This document shows, one piece after another, positions 43,130 to 54,237 of a stretch of 64,000 bases of DNA (positions within the stretch are counted from its first letter, which is position 1; each line of letters begins with the position of its first letter). Source of the DNA: Aporrectodea caliginosa (lineage: Eukaryota > Annelida > Clitellata > Crassiclitellata > Lumbricidae); contig JACEVL010001004.1 in the NCBI GenBank assembly GCA_020284085.1, positions 1-64,000 of the forward strand, in the 5' to 3' direction. The position numbers and the translations under genes were made by a program. The notes below the pieces were generated by a model, which was not told the DNA's origin, did not search any database, and saw nothing but the letters and a program-made list of their open reading frames with translations.

Positions 43130-44300
43130 ATTTAAATATTTAAATCATTTTCATGATAACTGTAATGAATCACGCTTCTACTTAAGCAAGATTCTTTTCA
43201 ACAATCCCACTACTAGTATTTAACCTAAATTATTTTCATCAATTCCTATCCTGTTTAACAAGAATTCTTTTCGTAAATCCAACTTATATCCTACCAACGC
43301 TGAAACTCATGCAATGGCGAGTTATTTATGATGTTAAACTGCACGCTGTTTTCATCAATCGAGCTTCTATTTTAGCAAATAACTAGTTTGATGAATCCAA
43401 CATCCATTTCGGCAAACAAATATTTTTATCAATGCAGCTTCGTTTTACGCAGACACATCAGAAAAATTATAAAATACGCTAAAATACTTGGCCGGTATTC
43501 TTTCCGAATCTGGGGCGGCCATGTTGTTTATGCAGACCTGTCATATTGGTGACTGAGCCGATGGGATCCTTTACCACATCTTGTATTTTTTTATGTAAGT
43601 ATCATTTTCACAATCCAACTTCCATTTCAACGAAAAATTCTTTTCACCAATTCAACTTCCATAATTATGCAAAGAATTATTATAATCAATTCAACTTCCA
43701 GTTATTAATAGAATTATTTTCATCAATACAACTTCTATTTACACAAAGAAATATTTTTATCAAACCAACTTGCATTTAGGCAGCGAGATAAGAGAAATGT
43801 TAAAAGTGCATTTTAGCGTATTTAACTCATGATGTTTACAGCCGAGTATTTTAGCGTATTTTATTATTTCTCTTACGTGATCTCGCATAAATGGAAGCTG
43901 GATCGATATAAAATAATTGTTTGTCTAAATGGAAATTGGATTGATGAAACTAGTTATTTGCTAAAAGAGAAGCTGGACTGATGAAAAAATCGTGCAGTTT
44001 AGTGTCGCATATGAGTCGCTATTGCATGACGAGTCTGCGTTAATCGAATAAAAGTTGGATTGACGAAAAGAAGTCTTGCTAAATAGAAGTTGAATTGATG
44101 AAATAATTTTACTCTAAGTAGAAGTGGGATTGATGAAAAGAATATTGCTTCTATAGAAGATGGATTCATTACAGTTATCATGAAAATCATTGAAATAATT
44201 AAATACGCTAAAATATGTACAAGCCTACCTAGAGTCCTCCACTATCAATGAAATACGCTAAAATGCACTTTTACCAGAGAAATAATGAAAAATAGGCTAA
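43130..44300. repeat. Overlapping core arrays with 'aaatacgctaaaat' termini
   Basis: Two or three truncated elements in both orientations, separated by 'ttttagcgtattt' motifs (43470, 43800, 43855, 44205, 44265). The end at 44283 reads, reversed, GGTAAAAGTGCATTTTAGCG, which fits the GG-start rule. Boundaries are not resolved. Confidence 0.55.
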
Positions 44301-44370
44301 AATTCAGGATAGGTTTAATCTTGGTTTTCTGGGATTTGTGTTGACCCCGTTGTCTCACGGTCTTTCCTAA

Positions 44371-44895
44371 GGTTATCCCGTAGTTTAGGTTGCTAAATTA
44401 TTCTAATGTCTTCAATGCCGTACTTGACGTTGATAAGTAAGCACTCTACCTATGTCTATCATAACTATAATAAATCCCGCTTCCATTTCATCAAGATTTT
44501 TTTAATCAATCCAGCTTCCATTTAATGAAAACAATGACCCAACTTTTATTCAACCAGAAAAATATTTTTTATCAATGGAACGTTTATGTAAGCAAAGAAC
44601 TTTTCCCATGGGTCCAGCTTTGACTTACGGAAACAATTATTTTAATTATTCCAGCTTCTATTGTATCAAAAACTAAGTTTCATCAATCCAGCTTCTATTT
44701 ACGGTAAAAATTATTTCATCAACCCAACTTCTATTTCAATTTGACGATATAAAATAATTTAGCAACCTAAACAACCGGAATGAATTTGGCAGAACTGAGA
44801 GATGCGACGGCAGACAGAAGGAAATGGAGATGCTTGACAAGGACGGTCGCTAAAGTTCAAAGAACTGACAGCACAAGGTGACAAGGTGAAACTAC
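44371..44895. mobile_element. Type-D core element interrupted near its right end
   Basis: It starts GGTTATCCCGTAGTTTAGG at 44371. The right end 'agcaacctaaac' at 44772 resumes as 'actacggg' at about 44891 after a ~115-bp insertion. Confidence 0.65.
44773..44890 (+). mobile_element. Short LINE ORF2 C-terminal fragment
   Basis: Plus-strand frame MNLAELRDATADRRKWRCLT then VQRTDSTR and stop. 'A-x-DRxxWR' followed by a basic, 'DST' end is typical of the last residues of non-LTR retrotransposon proteins. It splits the type-D element. Confidence 0.5.
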
Positions 44896-44903
44896 GGGAA
44901 GTT

Positions 44904-45593
44904 GGTTATCCCATAGTTTAGGTTGGCAAATTTTTTATATCGTCAAATTCAAATGGAAGCTGGATTGATTAAAAAATTATCGATGGAAGCGGATTGATTA
45001 TTAGCTATGATAGACATAGGTAGAGTGCTTACTTACCTACGCCAAGTACGGCATTGAAGACATTAAGGTTATCCCCGTAGTTTAGGTTGGTAAATTATTT
45101 GAATGTCTTCAATGCCGTACTTCACGTTGGTAAGTAAGCAGTCTACCTATGTCCATTATAACTATCATCAATCCCGCTTCCATTTCATAGAGAAATTTTT
45201 GCATCAATCCAGCTTTCATTTGATGAAAATGACCCAACTTCTATTTAAGTCAAAAAATAATTTCCATCAATCGAACTTTCATTTAGGCAAAGAACTATTC
45301 TCATAGGTCCAGCTTCTACTTACGGAAACAATTATTTTCCTCATTCCAGCTTCTATTGCATCAAAAACATAGTTTCATCAATCCAGCTTCTATTTATGGT
45401 AAAATTTATTTCCACCAATTCAACTTATATTTAAATACATAAATGGTTTCATCAATCCCACTTTCATTTAGGGAAACCATTTTTTCATCAATCCGGCTTC
45501 CATTTTAATTTGACGATATAAAATAATTTACCAACCTAAACTACGGGTTTACCGACATTAGAATAATTTAGCAACCTAAACTATGGGATAACC
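44904..45593. mobile_element. Type-D core element hosting a second type-D element
   Basis: The left end is GGTTATCCCATAGTTTAGG at 44904, the right end its complement ending at 45593. The inner copy sits at 45067-45553. Outer element alone: about 203 bp, mostly core lost. Confidence 0.75.
45067..45553. mobile_element. Type-D core element, 487 bp, nested
   Basis: GGTTATCCCCGTAGTTTAGG to the complement of GGTAAACCCGTAGTTTAGG. TSD GACATTAA / GACATTAG (45059-45066 and 45554-45561). Removing it restores the family's own 'gaagacattagaataattt' stretch, confirming the insertion. Confidence 0.9.
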
Positions 45594-46117
45594 AACTTTC
45601 ACTACTATCTATAAGCATTGTGAAGCCACGCCCAAATACTACAGGAATCCGTACTTTATTACGCCCGCACAAAATCTTAACAAACATAAAATCAAACGCA
45701 TAGACTGCGAAAATGTTCGTAAAGATCATTAAGAATGCCGTTAGATTTTGTGAAATAGGCTACACACCCGAAAAACGAGAAAATAGCTCACCAAAAACCA
45801 AAATTACAAACTCTCGGATACTGTTCTTTTGTGAAAGTCGTCAAAATGGCGTTAACTAAAGACAATAATTATAAGTTGATGTTGGAAATTGTATTTTCTG
45901 CCATCTTGCGATTGAATATGCTTTGACCAAATAATTATTCACCATGAAAACGTTATTAGCGTTAACTTTGCACATGGACACAGCTATTTTAACTTGCAAC
46001 CGTTACCAATACGAGTCATACGACAACTGGCATAGTGTATAATTATGGTCCACAGTTATCGCTTTGAACAGCAGAGGCTAAACTATAAAAAGTCGCATTT
46101 AAGATTACCTGGAGAAA

Positions 46118-46330
46118 GAGATCCTGAGTGGCCGAGTGGGTTGGTGCCCGCTGGCCGCGCTGGCGCCCCGGGTTCGCTTCCCGGTCGGGTCGGTTTATCA
46201 GAGATTAATTTCTCGGATCTTTACTGCGGGTGGCTCGGTCGCAATATAAACGTGGAGTACGAGGTTGCTTTCTGCCTCCGACACTGATCATCTCCGATAT
46301 GAAAAAGTGTCGTTAAGCAGTAATACAACA
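46118..46330 (+). mobile_element. tRNA-headed SINE with 14-bp TSD
   Basis: A box-like GAGTGGCCGAGTGGG and B box-like GGGTTCGCTTCCCGG lie in the first 75 bp, as in a Ser/Leu-type tRNA; the loop and stems no longer pair as a functional tRNA. The flanks ATTACCTGGAGAAA (46104-46117 and 46331-46344) match perfectly. The body includes 'gtggctcggtcgcaatat'; the tail is 'gtaatacaaca'. Confidence 0.8.
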
Positions 46331-47299
46331 ATTACCTGGAGAAAATACTTCACCCCATTCAGCTGCAGGTATCTGACATAAAATTTACACTATGTTCAGT
46401 GTAGGCCTACAGTGGTAACTCTACTGCGTTCAACATAAAGTAACGCTTTGCTGAATGCTTTAGTTGGACAAAGTTACCAGTGACTAACCAGACATAATAA
46501 TATTATGCATAGCAGCTTCGTCTTAGGAAAACACATTATGATAACGCCAATACCAAGAATGGCCCAGGTATGACGTCAGTCACGTGACCATGCATCAAAG
46601 TAAGTAAGGAAACAATATGAAATCAAACAAAAATCATCTCCGAGCATATACATCAAACTTGCCAAAGCAAGTGGCATAGCTCCGTATCTGAAAACACTGC
46701 AGCAAAAATACTGACAGTGTGGTGAGAAGAATTAACCTCACCTGTCAAAGTCGATCTCATCACAATCAAAAAATCACGCACGACCAGGAGGCTTAATTGA
46801 ATGAATAATAATAGTCTGTTACAAGAGTGGGAATCCAAAACACCCTGAATTTCTGTCGGCGGGTTCTGATAGTGCGAATGCACAGGGTATCAGCTGTTTG
46901 ATAATGGAGGAAGCTCCGCTGAATGATATTATATTATTATTAAATGACTTAACTTTCATCAAGCGTTGAAGAAATCCCGAGAGTACGCTAGATCACGTTT
47001 CAGTATTGAATTAGTATTAGGCCTATATCTAAAATTAATCTATAGAGAGCACCAGTATATGTTTATGTCATCCAAATTCTATTGCCAATACTCTTATTTA
47101 AATCTGACGCCATTTTGAAGAACACGACAACTCGATTTCCGTTTGTATTGTTTTGATTTATTTTTGCTGTTTTTAGCATGACATGGCATATTGTATTAAC
47201 TTATTGCCTTCTTGTCTTCGTCGGAAGCTGAGAATATGAACAAAGAGCAATTTTAGATACCCTCCGCGTAGCATACATTTCATACTGCCCGACGCCCGT

Positions 47300-48922
47300 A
47301 AACTTCCTTTCAAACTACCGACCGGTCTCCAACCTGTCATTTATCTCTAAACTAACCGAACGCATAGTCCTGTATCGGATAAATGACTACCTGACTTCAA
47401 ACTCACTCCTTAACTCACACCAGTCTGGTTTTACCAAGCGGCACTCAACCGAAACCCTAATTCTCACTTCCCTGTAGGCCTACAATAAACTGTCTTGTTT
47501 CTGCCATATCAACAAGTCTCCTGTCTGTGCCTCCTTGATATTTCTGCAGCCTTTCGACACCATTGACCACAACATATTACTCCAAAGATGTCTACCTGGT
47601 TCGGTTTTACCGACACTGTTCTCCCCTGGATTCAGACCTATCTCTCTTCCCTTCCCTCTTTTTCTCCGTTAAAACACCAGAAAACTCATCGCAATCATGC
47701 CCTCTCACCTGTGGTGTTCCGCAAGGTTCTATCCTTTGACCCCTATTGTTCATCCTTTACACTTATTCCACTCAGCTAACTCGTCATAGCATCCTCGGTT
47801 GACCATCACCTATACGCTGACGACACGCAATTATTCATCTAATTCTCTCCAAGCAGCTTCTCTGACTCCATAGATCATCTTCTCCGTGTGGTAAAACAAA
47901 TCTCCTCCTGGATGACCTCTAACATGTTGTGCCTTAACCCCTCTAAAACTGAATTCGTTCTTATAGACCTCCGTGAGCAACTCAAGAAAATCCCAGATCC
48001 CTCTATTTCCCTCAACCTTGACTCTGTATCCACTCACACATTCATTGCAAATTCTCCTGTCCGCAACCTAGGTGTGACTTTTGACCAGAATCTTAGCTTT
48101 TCCGATCACATTACCCATCTTTCCAGCGCTCTTCCTTCATGCACATCCGTGACCTTCGTAGAATCCGCCCTATACTCGACTTCAAAACCGCTTCTACAAT
48201 CGCCACATCAATATAGTTCACGCCAAATTAGATTACTGCAATGCTGTCTTCCTCAACATAGATACCGCTGAAATAAACCGCCTCCAGGCTATTCAGAATG
48301 CTCTCGCCCGTGCTGTCACCAAAACCCCCAAACACCACCACATCACCCCTGTCCTGAAATCACTCCAATGGCTCAAAATTCCTGAACAAATAGAATATAA
48401 AGTCCTATCCCTCACCTACAACACACTTCAAACCTCCCAGGAGTCCCAGCCCTCGTATCTCCGTCAGCTGTTGACGGTCCAACCCCTTCGTTCAACCCGT
48501 TCATCTTCCACCCTCACAATGCTCCGCCCTTCCGTCACCTCATCGCTTAAATTTCCAATCGCTTCATAGCCATAGCTGTACCGCCTCTTTGGAACAAACT
48601 TCCACCTGTGCTACGACAAATATCCGATCCATCCACGAACTCACCAAAACCTCACCTCTTGCTATATCTCCACAGGTCTTCCATTCAAAACTGAAAACAC
48701 TGCTTTTCACAAATCCTATCCCGATTCCTTCTCCTCCCTCACCTACCTCGCCATTTTCAACTCTAAACATCATCCACCTTAGCCGTCTGACTGTCTGCCT
48801 CCCTGGATTTTGACCCTCTGCCTATCGATTCTGTTCTGATTAAGCGCCTGTGAATAAGCTGGTTCCCGCGACTTCTCTTTTGTGGGCGCTCTAGAAATAT
48901 CGAGTTTACGATTACGATTACG
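47300..48922 (+). mobile_element. 1.6-kb L2-like LINE, 5'-truncated, degraded
   Basis: It opens inside the RT domain: NFLSNYRPVSNLSFISKLTE, later GFTKRHSTETLILTSL, FDTIDHNILLQ and ADDTQLFI, then MTSNMLCLNPSKTEFVLI, and in other frames ITPVLKSLQWLKIPEQIEYK and QVFHSKLKTLLF near the end. Frameshifts are many. The 3' end is (ATTACG)n at 48905-48922. It landed in a type-G MITE, whose halves flank it (47263-47299 and 48923-48952). Confidence 0.9.
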
Positions 48923-49082
48923 AACTCACGCACCCCGATAATAAATGTTCGCCACTTTTTAAACTTTCGTAAACGACAGTGTAACTATAAATGAGATACA
49001 AATTGATTGTTAGTTATCAATCAAGCAAATTAGGCATATTTTGATAATCTATCGATTCTGCGTTCTAAATTATTCGCCATTG

Positions 49083-49794
49083 GGTTATCCCGTAGTTTAG
49101 GTTGATAAATTATTTGAATATCTTCAATACCGAACTTCATGTTGGTAAGCAAGCAATCTACCTATGTCCATGATAACCATCGTCAGTCCCGCTTCCATTT
49201 CATGGAGAATTTTTTTAACCAATCCAGCTTCCATTTCATGAAAAATATTAGCCAACTTCTATTTAACAAAAAAAATATTTTTCATCAATGGAACTTTTAT
49301 TTAAGCAATGAACTATTCTCATTGGTCCAGGTTCTACTTACGGAAACAATTATTTTCATCATTCCAGCTTCTATTGCATCAAAAACTTAGTTTCATCAAT
49401 CCAGCTTCTATTTACGGTAAAAATTATATCCATCAATCCAACTTCTATTTAAAGATACAAATGGTTTCATCAGTCCCACTTCCAGTTAGGGAAACAATTT
49501 TTTTTCCTCAATCCAGCTTCCATTTCAATTTGACGATATAAAATAATTGGCAAGCATTTAGTATCGGGGTGCGTGTATTTTCTCCCGTCATTTTAGGCGT
49601 CGTGAGAGTCTGTTAGGGTAAGGTTACGCGTCGTGAGGGTCGGTTAGGGTCAGGGTTAGGGTTAGTGTCGTCTTTAAAAAACATCGTACCTTCCGCGCAG
49701 CATGCCAAAAGATGCTGTCTGACTCCCGTAAACTTACGCACCCCGATACTAAATGCTTGCCAAATAATTTACCAACCTAAACTACGGGTTTACC
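49083..49794. mobile_element. Type-D core element with nested 213-bp MITE
   Basis: GGTTATCCCGTAGTTTAGG at 49083 to the complement of GGTAAACCCGTAGTTTAGG at 49794. The core has the usual order of nine units. Interrupted at 49549-49761. Confidence 0.85.
49549..49761. mobile_element. Type-G 213-bp MITE with telomere-like interior
   Basis: Perfect 26-bp TIRs beginning GGCAAGCATTTAGTATCGGG; perfect 8-bp TSD AAATAATT (49541-49548 and 49762-49769). The interior contains GGGTTAGGGTTAG-type stretches and no core array. Confidence 0.95.
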
Positions 49795-49869
49795 CGCCAT
49801 TGTATGGATTATAGCGTTTGTCGAGTACAAGTCGAATGACTCGGATTGACGAACCCCGATACCATATGG

Positions 49870-50700
49870 ATGCCAAGAATTCTTGCTGAATAGAAGTGCG
49901 ATTGATTAAATATAATTGTTGCTTAAATAGCAGCTGGATTGATGACACGAATTCTTGCCTAAATAGAAGCTGGATTGATGAAAAGGATTCTTGCCAAAGT
50001 AGAAATTGGATTGATGAAAAATAATAATGTTACAATGGGCGAATAATTGAGAACGCTAAAATTATGGGTTAGGCCTACCCAAATTTTAATTGGTCCTTTA
50101 GACAGATAGAATTATAAGAAACTTGAATTACTGAAATGTATTCAAGTGTACTCAACTGTTTGGTTTTCCGCAGAATTAGACTGGCTATTTGCAGATTAAT
50201 TAAAAGAAAATCTGCGGAAATAGTTAAAGAATGAAGCTTACTTCATATTACTGCTGCAATTCATAATTTTTCAATGAGTTTTGTGAGATACCTAAAATGT
50301 GTGGTAATCTATCGTTTCAGGGTCCTTATTATTTATGCATTATAACGTTTGTGCAAGATTCTTTTTGTTTAGGCATGCTATAAATGACAATTTAATAATA
50401 ATAATGGAGTAAACCAGGGTTTTAGCGTCGGAAATTATGTTAGGTGTAATAGAAGTTGGTCAATGTAAACAATTGTTGCTAAAATAGAAGTTGGATTGAT
50501 GAAAATAATCCTTGCTTAAATGGAAGTTAGAATGACATTTTTTATTGTGTTAATAGAAGTTGGATTGATAAAACAATTGTATTGTCTACCTAGAAGCTGG
50601 ATTGATTAAAAAAGTGTAAGCAGCTCGACGGTGGAAAAATGCATAGTGTAAGTAGAAGTTGGACTGATGCTCAAGCTGTACAATAGGCGACAAATTGGAG
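49870..50700. repeat. Core-unit fragments and AT-rich spacer
   Basis: Units of 'gaagttggattgatgaaa' at 49885-50020 and 50445-50670 without intact TIRs; 50040-50440 shows nothing recognisable. Confidence 0.55.
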
Positions 50701-51334
50701 ATGCTGAAGCGATAGATTACAAAATGTGTTTTATTATGTGTATACATACATACATCGATACATATATACACGTATACATACATAAGACACTTAGATACAT
50801 ACATACTTGTCTGTAATAAAGACTTTCTACCTAGATTATTTTTGGGAATATTCAAAAGGATAAGGTCATTGCCCAGCTTGTGTTTTTAGAAATTAAACAT
50901 AAGCAATAAAGCACAGGCTTTTTCAATGCTGAGGAACAGAATATGGACAGTTCTCAAATTTATTTGATTCTGCAGTAACAAATTCCGGACAATATTAGAC
51001 GTGTACAAACTTGATGCTTTCTTTTGCAGAAATAGTACCTGATGTATGAATCAGTTTAATGTATCATATGCAGACTTTGAAGATCACATTGAAAGGAAAT
51101 TCATTCAATCTGCGCAGGAAGCATTGCTTGACAATGAACGTAAAGCATAATCCCAAAAGCTTTTACATTACAGAGGATGAGGAAATGTTTTGAACTTTTT
51201 AAGTAAATGTGATATAGAATACTTCACTTAGAATTCAGATGAACACAAGCCCCAACACTTGTGCACTATCACATTTAAGATTTGTGTCATAGCAAGTCTT
51301 TGGATTTATTCACCACAAAGTCAACCTGGCTAAA

Positions 51335-52294
51335 ATGAATGAAGAGCCAAGTTTATGTCAGTCTGAACTAAAAGAGGAATACAATAGAGACAAGACAAGA
51401 GTCCATGCGACAATAAAGACAGATGAAAGACCATTCAAATGCGAATTCTGTGGGAAAACGTTTACAAAGAGTTATAGCCTAAAATGCCACACACGAATCC
51501 ACACTGGAGAAAAACCACACAAATGCAAGATATGTGACGGAACATTTAGAAATTCTTCTGATCTACATAAGCATGCACGAAAGCATACAGGAGAAAAGCC
51601 GTACGAATGCAAAAATTGCGGGAAAACATTTACACGGTCTGGAACCTTAAATGAACACATGATGACTCATACTGGGCAAAAACGACACAAGTGCAAGTTA
51701 TGTGACAGAAGTTTTCCACATATTCGTTCATTGAAAGAACATGTTAAAAATCACAGTGGAGAGAAACCGTACAAATGTGAGCTATGTGGGAAAATGTTTG
51801 CCAAGAGAAATCAATTAAACTCTCATGCGAGAACCCACATTGGAGATAAACCATTCAAGTGTCAGATATGCAACAAATCGTTTCCATGGAGTAACCAACT
51901 GAAAGTCCACGAGAGAAAGCACTCGGGAGAGAAACCCTATAGGCCTACATGCGAATTATGCTACAAGGCTTTTGCAAACAAGAGCAGCTTAATTAGGCAT
52001 TCAAGGACACATTCAGGAGAAAAGCCACACAGAATAGATTTTTGCAACAAAGTATTTGGAAGGTCTGATAATCTCTTAAGTCATGCAAGAATCCAGGCAA
52101 GAGAAAAGCAAGGTCTGCATATACTGGGAAATGAAAGGTCATCTTTTGTTCATGTTGAACCTTACCAAGCGAAACCATACGGATGTGGGATTTGTGATGA
52201 AGTGTTTCAAATTGAAAAGGAGTTTATGGTGCACTGCTACTGTCTTTGTTATTGTCCTGTGGAACCAGACTTTGTACTGCTGTTTGAAGATTAG
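51335..52294 (+). CDS. ZNF-F: intact 7-finger C2H2 protein with C-terminal C2HC module
   Basis: The single open exon of 319 codons starts ATG (MNEEPSLCQSELKEEYN, an acidic leader) and has seven canonical fingers from CEFCGKTFTKSYSLKCH to CELCYKAFANKSSLIRH, an eighth that lost its Cys pair (RIDFCNKVFGRSDNLLSH), then a linker and the module KPYGCGICDEVFQIEKEF ... HCYCLCYCPVEPDF and LLFED. The linker before finger 7 reads KPYRPTC instead of KPYTC because of a 6-bp AGGCCT insertion (51941-51946). Probably a nuclear DNA-binding protein. This is the only complete, unbroken ZNF here with start, fingers and module. AATAAA at 52651 may be its poly(A) signal. Confidence 0.9.
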   Translation: MNEEPSLCQSELKEEYNRDKTRVHATIKTDERPFKCEFCGKTFTKSYSLKCHTRIHTGEKPHKCKICDGTFRNSSDLHKHARKHTGEKPYECKNCGKTFTRSGTLNEHMMTHTGQKRHKCKLCDRSFPHIRSLKEHVKNHSGEKPYKCELCGKMFAKRNQLNSHARTHIGDKPFKCQICNKSFPWSNQLKVHERKHSGEKPYRPTCELCYKAFANKSSLIRHSRTHSGEKPHRIDFCNKVFGRSDNLLSHARIQAREKQGLHILGNERSSFVHVEPYQAKPYGCGICDEVFQIEKEFMVHCYCLCYCPVEPDFVLLFED

Positions 52295-52650
52295 TAGACG
52301 AATTACACTAATAATAATAAGAAATTTTTTAATTTTGTTTGTAAAATAGAACGGACATTTATACGTTTTTAGACTGTGAATTAGAGTTTCTTCAAATTAT
52401 GAACACAAAATACAAAGTAAATGAAAAGCATTAAATGATGAACTGCAGTTCAGTTGCAAACTGTTAGACATTCTCTGAAGAATTGTTGTCATTGATTAAT
52501 GTATACAGCTGATGATTGGAAATTACTTGTGGGGCTTATATTGAACCCACCTTGTGATAATTATAATTATGCAAGAGTGTAGTTGTATATCTTAGATTGT
52601 TGTGGATATCTAGATGTGTTCATAATGGACATCTTTGACTTTCTTTCTTT

Positions 52651-52656
52651 AATAAA
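52651..52656 (+). terminator. Possible poly(A) signal of ZNF-F
   Basis: AATAAA about 357 bp past the stop codon, in a T-rich then A-rich context. Not experimentally supported. Confidence 0.35.
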
Positions 52657-52889
52657 ACTGCCACTGAACAAAATAATAAAAACAGATGTTGCTCTTGAAA
52701 ACAGTTCAATTATTTAAAAAGTTGTCCAGTGAGGCAAGCTCTCCATGTGATGAACAAATGCAGCAAGAACTACGAAATAAATCTGAATTCGAATCACAAA
52801 CTATTGTAGAAAAACAATTCGTTATAATGTTTTCGACAATCTAGCAGACTACAATTTCTAAATACCATTATGAAGCAAGTGCAGTCAGT

Positions 52890-53365
52890 TGCTGATCTTG
52901 AAACATTCCAGCAAAGTCATCATCCACTAAAGAACAACACACATAGAAACAGTGATCCATGAACTCCATTTCAATTTCAAACAATTCATCAGAAATTCCA
53001 CATCCATGTGGTTTCACTAGGAAAGGCAGAATATCAGCAACAGATGATCTCTTATTTCCAATAACTTCCGGATATTGCTTTGTTTCTCTTCTGTAGGTTC
53101 TAGTGTGATTAATGTGATGATCAGCCTTATCAAATGCTTTCTTGCATTGATGGTTTTCTCATCATGGATATTTGTATGCACTTGCAGGTAGTCCTTTATT
53201 GCAAAAGCCTTCTTGCATAATTCAGACTTGTGTGGTTTCTGTATTTGTGTTGCTCCAGTGTTGGTTCTCATATGGCTATTAAAACTTTGAGACTGTTCAA
53301 ATGCTTTGTGACAATATTGGAATTCATATGGCTTTTCTTCTGTATGTATTCGCTTATGTCCTGTA
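52890..53365 (-). pseudogene. ZNF pseudogene (I), relative of ZNF-G
   Basis: The minus strand carries an eroded finger (SELCKKAFAIKDYLQVH), then in another frame a linker with NKRSSVADILPFLVKPHGCG and the module with Cys to Ser (GCGISDELFEIEMEF, HCFYVCC), DDDFAGMFQDQ. ZNF-G ends NKRLSVVDIPPFLVKPLGCG and EVFQDQ, so the two share a recent ancestor. Upstream fingers are lost; further relics reach 53350. Confidence 0.75.
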
Positions 53366-53619
53366 GACTATTTTGAGATGGATATCCTGGAATAGCTGAC
53401 TTTTGATAAATCGGACTACTGGTATATTGTAATTGGAGATTAATATAGCTATTTAAGTTTGATTACCTGATTTTGGAGATATATAATATATTACATATTT
53501 TCCAAAATTATGAAATCTAACCAAAATAAACACACCTACATTCAGACATTGCTTTGTGCGTACAGTATTCCAATGGAAACAAATTAAGATCATATAAAAT
53601 TAACAGGATAACACCAAAC

Positions 53620-53745
53620 ACATGATAACTGTCATCAATTATTTTCATCAAGCTTCCACTTATGGAAACATTTATTTCCATCAATCCAGCTTCCATTTTA
53701 GAGTGGCAACATAATATAATTTGGCAAAGTAAACTACGGTTTAAC
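53620..53745. repeat. Truncated core-family element
   Basis: 'ttatttccatcaatccagc' units end with 'tttggcaaagtaaactacgg', a type-C-like terminus at about 53743. The left part is lost. Confidence 0.5.
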
Positions 53746-54237
53746 TCGTCTCTGGTGTCGACATTCATGTGAACTTCAATAGAACTGTTCAATATAAATG
53801 TCTCATTGCATAAGAATTTTTTACATGATTTACAATTATGTTACGTTGTGTTATAAAAAGTACAATTTTATTATAGTAAGCACTAAAAGTAAACATAATC
53901 AAAATGCCAGGATTCAAGAAGACAAAGTTAAACTCAAGTTGAACAATACTTTCCATAAAGGATATTTCTATTTGATTGACTTTCTTCCTTTAATAAATCT
54001 GTCACTCAGCAAAACAATCAAAAACATTTACTGTACAACAAGTTCAATAAGTGTAACAGTTTTCTAGTGAAGCACTCTACAAGCAATGATAAATGTAGCA
54101 AAAACTATTAAATAAATCTAAACTGGAAACACTTAAATATCTGATTATAAATTATCAGCTGTAGTGTTTTCAACAATCTAGTATACTATGATTCAAAAAG
54201 TTAACAATGGGTTTGATTATCAAATGGATAAATTCAG

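Noticed and set aside
46118..46195. Functional tRNA-Ser/Leu gene
   Set aside because: A and B boxes are present but the arms do not pair well, and a 14-bp TSD brackets a longer unit, so it is a SINE.
47831..48037. Minus-strand frame in the LINE
   Set aside because: It is antisense to the RT coding sequence on the plus strand.
49600..49690. Telomere or subtelomere
   Set aside because: The GGGTTAG motifs are short, degenerate and bounded by MITE TIRs.
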